Below are positions 42,720 through 45,404 of a stretch of DNA of 45,404 nucleotides, in pieces. The position numbers were made by a program, and so were the translations under genes. Source of the stretch: JAWOJB01 sp046484325 (GTDB taxonomy: Bacteria > Actinomycetota > Acidimicrobiia > Spongiisociales > ZC4RG35); the NCBI GenBank assembly GCA_046484325.1, contig JAWOJB010000045.1, positions 1 to 45,404 of the forward strand, written 5' to 3'. Positions within the stretch are counted from its first letter, which is position 1. The number at the start of each line of letters is the position of its first letter. The notes beneath the pieces are model-generated. The model was not told the origin of the DNA and searched no databases. It saw only the letters and a program-made list of their open reading frames with translations.

Positions 42720-43039
42720 CAGCTCCGTCCGATCACGAAGAGCACCGCCTCTTTGAGCACCACGTCCACCCCGAAGATCAAGAGCGTGAGAGAGAAGCTC
42801 GTGATGAGGGTGACGGCGGTGAACGTGATCATCTGCTGGCGCGTGGGCCAGGACACCTTTCGCAGCTCGACCCGCACCTCACGGAGGAACTCGGTGAGGC
42901 GCTGCCACAGCGGCTCCCGCTCGGGCACCGGCGGACGACCGCCTGCCTGGACGGGCGAGCGTCGGCCACCGTGCTTCTCGTCCTGTTTCTTCTGGCGCCG
43001 TTCTTCCCGCTCTTGCAGGCGGCGCATCTCTCGGTTCAT
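42719..43039 (-). CDS. secE: Protein translocase subunit SecE
   Basis: 106 residues. A charged, Lys/Arg/Glu-rich N-terminal segment (MNREMRRLQEREERRQKKQ) precedes the SecE core (LREVRVELRKVSWPTRQQMITFTAVTLITSFSLTLLIFGVD) with one membrane helix. It clamps SecY in the Sec channel. ATG 43039 was chosen because it is the first after the tRNA and the family starts here; an in-frame upstream extension lies in the tRNA region. It begins 36 nt after tRNA-Trp, so the two are co-transcribed. Confidence 0.93.
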   Translation of the reverse strand: MNREMRRLQEREERRQKKQDEKHGGRRSPVQAGGRPPVPEREPLWQRLTEFLREVRVELRKVSWPTRQQMITFTAVTLITSFSLTLLIFGVDVVLKEAVLFVIGRS

Positions 43040-43075
43040 CGTCTCTCGTCCTCGATGTCGGACCGTCGTGGCGGG

Positions 43076-43150
43076 CAGGGGTGGAGGGACTCGAACCCCC
43101 AACCTCCGGTTTTGGAGACCGGCGCTCTAGCCAATTCGAGCTACACCCCT
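43076..43150 (-). tRNA. trpT: tRNA-Trp (anticodon CCA)
   Basis: A 75-nt tRNA starting AGGGGTG and ending CACCCCT plus discriminator G. Anticodon loop CTCCAAA closed by CCGGT/ACCGG gives CCA. The T loop GTTCGAGTC is standard. CCA is not encoded (CCC follows). Own promoter at 43175-43204. Its position before secE-nusG is conserved in actinobacteria. Confidence 0.97.
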
Positions 43151-43174
43151 CTGGGGGTTCCAAGCGGTGGCACG

Positions 43175-43204
43175 AGTATACGAGCCGCCGTCGACGCATG
43201 TAAA
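43175..43204 (-). promoter_or_regulatory. Promoter of trpT-secE-nusG
   Basis: On the minus strand TTTACA (43199-43204) and TATACT (43175-43180) are 18 nt apart, an almost consensus sigma-70 promoter whose start lies about 20 nt before the tRNA. Confidence 0.75.
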
Positions 43205-43211
43205 CCCGGGC

Positions 43212-43562
43212 TCAGGCAGAGGCGAGATGGCGCCGACGGGTGACGACGGCCACCGCCACCCCGGCCCCCACCGCGGCCGCCGTCGCGGTGATGGCGGCCA
43301 CTCGCCCTCGGTGCCCGCCGGCTGCGGCGAGGGGGGCATCGAGTCCAGTCAGCACGGCCGGCACCAGCCCGATCGGGGCCGGTGACCGCTCGGAGCCCAT
43401 CGTGGAGAGCGCCAGGCGGGCACGGGAGGCGCGAGCCACCCGAGCCCCGCAGGTCTCGCAGTGGGCGGCGTGCCTCCGGGACCGGCGCGGTGCCGGGCGG
43501 CCCTCGAGGGCGGCGAGCGCCAGGCGTGGACCTGCCCGCCGGCAGGCTCGATCCCGAGTCAT
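43212..43562 (-). CDS. Anti-sigma factor, zinc-finger (HC2) type, membrane anchored
   Basis: 116 residues. The N-terminal half has the zinc-binding motif of anti-sigma domains, HAAHCETC (HxxxCxxC), near residue 32-39, preceded by Arg-rich sequence. The C-terminal half carries a hydrophobic segment (RVAAITATAAAVGAGVAVAVV) and a basic tail, so it is membrane anchored. Its ATG overlaps the ECF sigma stop by 4 nt (ATGA), so they are coupled. It should bind and inhibit the adjacent ECF sigma; the signal released is unknown. Confidence 0.82.
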   Translation of the reverse strand: MTRDRACRRAGPRLALAALEGRPAPRRSRRHAAHCETCGARVARASRARLALSTMGSERSPAPIGLVPAVLTGLDAPLAAAGGHRGRVAAITATAAAVGAGVAVAVVTRRRHLASA

Positions 43563-44131
43563 GCCGCCCCCTCCCCTTCGAGCAGCACCTGGAGTCGCCG
43601 GTGGGCGCGATGGAGGCGAACCTTGGCGGCGGGGACGCTGATGCCGAGCTCGACGGCGATCTCCGCATGACTCCACCCCATCACATCCTTCAGTACGACT
43701 ACCACCCGAGCCTCGGGAGGGAGGGCGTTGAGGGCGGCACGGAGCGACGCCCTCAACTCGGCGAGCTCGCTGGCCGTCTCGGGGTGCCCGGGGCCCGGGG
43801 GCGCCGGATGCTCGGGAACGGCCTCGAGCGGCACCGTCGCCCGGCGGCGAAGGTGGCGGCGACGGCTCCAGGCGGTGTTCACGGTGATCCGGTGCAGCCA
43901 GGTGGAGAGGCGAGCATCCCCCCGGAATCGGGGGAGGGCGCGCCAGGCCCGGATGAGGGCCTGCTGAGCCACCTCGGTCGCCTCGTCGGGGTCCCCGGTC
44001 AATCGCAGCGCAAGGGTGTACACGGTGTCCTGATGCTCCCGAATCAACCGTTCGAATGCCTCTCGATCCCCGGCCTGGGCCCGGGCGAGGAGCGTCTCCT
44101 CGTCGTACGGTTCGACCCGCGGCACGGTCAC
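43559..44131 (-). CDS. ECF-type RNA polymerase sigma factor
   Basis: 190 residues with sigma region 2 (LLARAQAGDREAFERLIREHQDTVYTLALRLTGDPDEATEVAQQALIRAWRALPRF) and region 4 (ALPPEARVVVVLKDVMGWSHAEIAVELGISVPAAKVRLHRAHRRL). GTG 44131 overlaps the HadAB stop by 4 nt (GTGA), so the sigma factor is coupled to the upstream dehydratase. The operon therefore is hadAB, ecf, anti-sigma. This insertion in the rpmG-had-trpT block is not part of the usual mycobacterial layout. Target promoters cannot be predicted from this window. Confidence 0.93.
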   Translation of the reverse strand: MTVPRVEPYDEETLLARAQAGDREAFERLIREHQDTVYTLALRLTGDPDEATEVAQQALIRAWRALPRFRGDARLSTWLHRITVNTAWSRRRHLRRRATVPLEAVPEHPAPPGPGHPETASELAELRASLRAALNALPPEARVVVVLKDVMGWSHAEIAVELGISVPAAKVRLHRAHRRLQVLLEGEGAA

Positions 44132-44943
44132 GGGGTTACCCCACCTGCCGGTTCCAGCACGGCCGAGACACAGATACCGGCATCGGTGCGGAGATCGAGC
44201 AAATACCGACCGTCATCACCGGCCGTCCCATCGATCCGGGCCGCCACCGCCGGCCGCAACGGTGCCCGATAGCGGGACCTGGCCGACGCCAGCGGGTGGT
44301 CCCCCCGGATCCGGGCGGTCGCCGACCGGCACAGCCACGCCGTCTGCAGCAGCCCGTGGACCACGACGCCCGGCAGCCCGGCCGCCACCGCCGACCCGTG
44401 GTCCCAGTGGATCGGGTTCCAGTCCCCGGTGGCGGCGGCGTAGCGGACGAGCTCGGCGCGGCTGACGGCGATCGTCCCGTTCGAGGGGTTGCCGTCGTCG
44501 TCCGGAGCCGGCTCGGGCTCCTCCTCGCTCCACCCGGCCGAAGGCGCGGAGCCCGACATCAGGAAGGTCGAGGATCCCTCGACGAGGGGCTCACCGCCGA
44601 GCGTCGCCCGCAGTTCGAAGCCGACGAGGTGGACGTCCCCTCGGGTGCGGACCCGCCCGATCACCCCCTCGACCGCAAGCTCCGCCTCCACCGGGAGCGG
44701 GCGATGCCAGGTGAACGTCTGCTCGCCGTGGATGACCGATCGCCCAGCCGAGCGGACGTCGGGGTCCTCGAGCAGGTGCGGAGCCACCCCGAACAACACG
44801 GCGGCGGCGAAGCCCGGCGGGGCCGTGTCGACCCAGCGGAGCGGGTCATCGCCGGTCACCAAGACGAACTCGGCCACCTTCTCGCGACAGATGCGGAAGG
44901 GGAAGCAGCCGTAGGTACGCCCGGCGAGATGGTCCAGCGCCAT
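44128..44943 (-). CDS. Two-domain MaoC-type (R)-3-hydroxyacyl dehydratase, HadA-HadB fusion-like
   Basis: 271 residues. The N-terminal half (about 1-140) matches the FAS1_DH/HadA region: DHLAGRTYGCFPFRICREKVAEFVLVTGD and IHGEQTFTWHRPLPVEAEL. The C-terminal half (about 165-271) is a MaoC hydratase: VSRAELVRYAAATGDWNPIHWDHGSAVAAGLPGVVVHGLL with the catalytic Asp/His of GDWNPIH. In mycobacteria HadA and HadB are separate proteins of the type II fatty acid synthase at this locus; here one chain seems to combine both. TACCGT lies 6 nt before ATG 44943. Confidence 0.85.
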   Translation of the reverse strand: MALDHLAGRTYGCFPFRICREKVAEFVLVTGDDPLRWVDTAPPGFAAAVLFGVAPHLLEDPDVRSAGRSVIHGEQTFTWHRPLPVEAELAVEGVIGRVRTRGDVHLVGFELRATLGGEPLVEGSSTFLMSGSAPSAGWSEEEPEPAPDDDGNPSNGTIAVSRAELVRYAAATGDWNPIHWDHGSAVAAGLPGVVVHGLLQTAWLCRSATARIRGDHPLASARSRYRAPLRPAVAARIDGTAGDDGRYLLDLRTDAGICVSAVLEPAGGVTP

Positions 44944-44949
44944 GGAGCG

Positions 44950-44955
44950 ACGGTA
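44950..44955 (-). promoter_or_regulatory. -10 box TACCGT of the HadAB-ECF-anti-sigma operon
   Basis: TACCGT on the minus strand ends 6 nt before ATG 44943, leaderless start predicted. Confidence 0.45.
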
Positions 44956-44999
44956 CCCGCGGGCGCGCATGAGGGGCGGCACCGCCACCCCTCATCACC

Positions 45000-45161
45000 T
45001 CAGCGGGTCTCGCGGTGGGCGGTGTGGGTCCGACACCAGCGGCAGTACTTCTTGAGCTCGAGCCGCTCCCGGGTGTTCGCCTTGTTCTTGGTGGTCACGT
45101 AGTTCCGCCGCTTGCACTGCTCACAGGCCAGCGTGATCGGCGGTCGCTTGTCGGATGGCAT
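45000..45161 (-). CDS. rpmG: 50S ribosomal protein L33
   Basis: 53 residues, too short for most ORF callers. Sequence begins MPSDKRPPITLACEQCKRRN, followed by a TTKNKANTRERLELKKYC stretch and RWCRTHTAHRETR. Cys13, Cys16, Cys40 and Cys43 form the zinc ribbon of the Zn-containing L33 type. It lies between the dehydratase operon and tuf, as in mycobacteria (rpmG next to had genes and trpT). Confidence 0.95.
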   Translation of the reverse strand: MPSDKRPPITLACEQCKRRNYVTTKNKANTRERLELKKYCRWCRTHTAHRETR

Positions 45162-45241
45162 CTCTGTTCACTCGCTCACTTCGTTCGTTCGTTGCGGTGC
45201 GCGGTGCGCAATACGCAGTGCGCAATGCGACGCCGGAGGCG
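45162..45241. repeat. Low-complexity spacer between rpmG and tuf
   Basis: Simple tandem words: TTCGTTCGTTCG followed by alternating GTGCGC / GCAATGCG-type repeats. No gene; may hold hairpins. Confidence 0.6.
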
Positions 45242-45404
45242 TCACTTGACGATCTTGATGACCCGGCCCGCTCCCACCGTCCGGCCACCCTCCCGGATCG
45301 CGAACCGCTGCCCCTCATCCATCGCGATCGGCGTGATCAACTCCACCGACATCTCGGTGTTGTCCCCCGGCATCACCATCTGGGTGCCCTCCGGCAACAC
45401 GATC
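45242..45404 (-). CDS. tuf: Elongation factor Tu, C-terminal fragment (cut by window end)
   Basis: The last 54 codons read PEGTQMVMPGDNTEMSVELI, TPIAMDEGQRFAIREGGRTV and GAGRVIKIVK and end in TGA at 45242-45244. These match the third domain of EF-Tu, including GGRTVGAGRV. EF-Tu delivers aminoacyl-tRNA to the ribosome. The gene begins outside the window. The tuf-rpmG neighbourhood is conserved in actinobacteria. Confidence 0.95.
   Translation of the reverse strand, partial: IVLPEGTQMVMPGDNTEMSVELITPIAMDEGQRFAIREGGRTVGAGRVIKIVK

Overview
The window looks like a chromosomal contig from a very GC-rich actinobacterium, probably an uncultured Acidimicrobiia-like lineage. The evidence is a Kgd-type 2-oxoglutarate dehydrogenase with a fused acyltransferase domain, the order rpmG / HadAB-type dehydratase / tRNA-Trp / secE / nusG / rplK / rplA known from mycobacteria, a ppgK polyphosphate glucokinase, otsAB, a DUF222-HNH protein, class F sortase and WXG-free, strongly Actinobacteria-like codon use. 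Genus cannot be fixed from the sequence. Position 1-207 is a fold-back inverted repeat that is most simply a contig-end assembly or library artefact, and tuf is cut at the other end.

Layout. 1-1929: 5' part of kgd. 2042-5544: DUF222-HNH nuclease and a HerA/FtsK-like ATPase. 5640-11625: a complete branched-chain amino-acid type (Liv) ABC transporter, with the lipoprotein receptor on + and livF-livG-livM-livH on -; the livH product carries an extra secreted domain. 11712-13187: CBS-pair protein and an RpoD-like sigma factor. 13425-16991: glyoxalase-fold protein, DUF4397 surface protein plus sortase, NTF2-like protein, double META-domain protein. 17078-21270: DUF255 thioredoxin-fold protein, adenosine-specific kinase, small alpha/beta hydrolase, heme A synthase. 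21335-23451: otsA-otsB trehalose synthesis. 23529-26745: transsulfuration pair (cystathionine beta-synthase-like and cystathionine gamma-synthase/lyase), a structured leader, and TauE/SafE. 26753-30611: membrane XRE protein, selenocysteine tRNA, a hypothetical protein, MaeB. 30658-36503: HflX, polyphosphate glucokinase, 6-phosphogluconate dehydrogenase, AbiEi/DUF559 protein, SerB. 36592-39153: M1 aminopeptidase. 39209-43150: rplL, rplJ, rplA, rplK, nusG, secE, tRNA-Trp. 43212-45404: anti-sigma, ECF sigma, HadAB-like dehydratase, rpmG, tuf.

Most of the window is ordinary housekeeping sequence, but several things stand out. (i) Four copies of a 49-bp quasi-palindrome sit directly at stop codons, always in the same orientation relative to the gene that ends there. 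(ii) A tRNA-Sec gene implies selenocysteine decoding. (iii) LivH is fused to a signal peptide and an extracytoplasmic beta-rich domain. (iv) A 250-bp structured region with a perfect extended Shine-Dalgarno that can be sequestered lies between metB and tauE. (v) A TAnnnT box sits 5-9 nt before the start codon of at least fifteen genes, which points to widespread leaderless transcription and was used to choose starts. (vi) In-frame repeat expansions occur in Kgd and ribosomal protein L10.

Metabolic picture: an aerobic heterotroph (heme A synthesis, KDH/TCA, MaeB anaplerosis) that takes up amino-acid-like solutes, makes trehalose, stores polyphosphate-linked energy (PPGK), runs the oxidative pentose phosphate pathway and converts homocysteine to cysteine.
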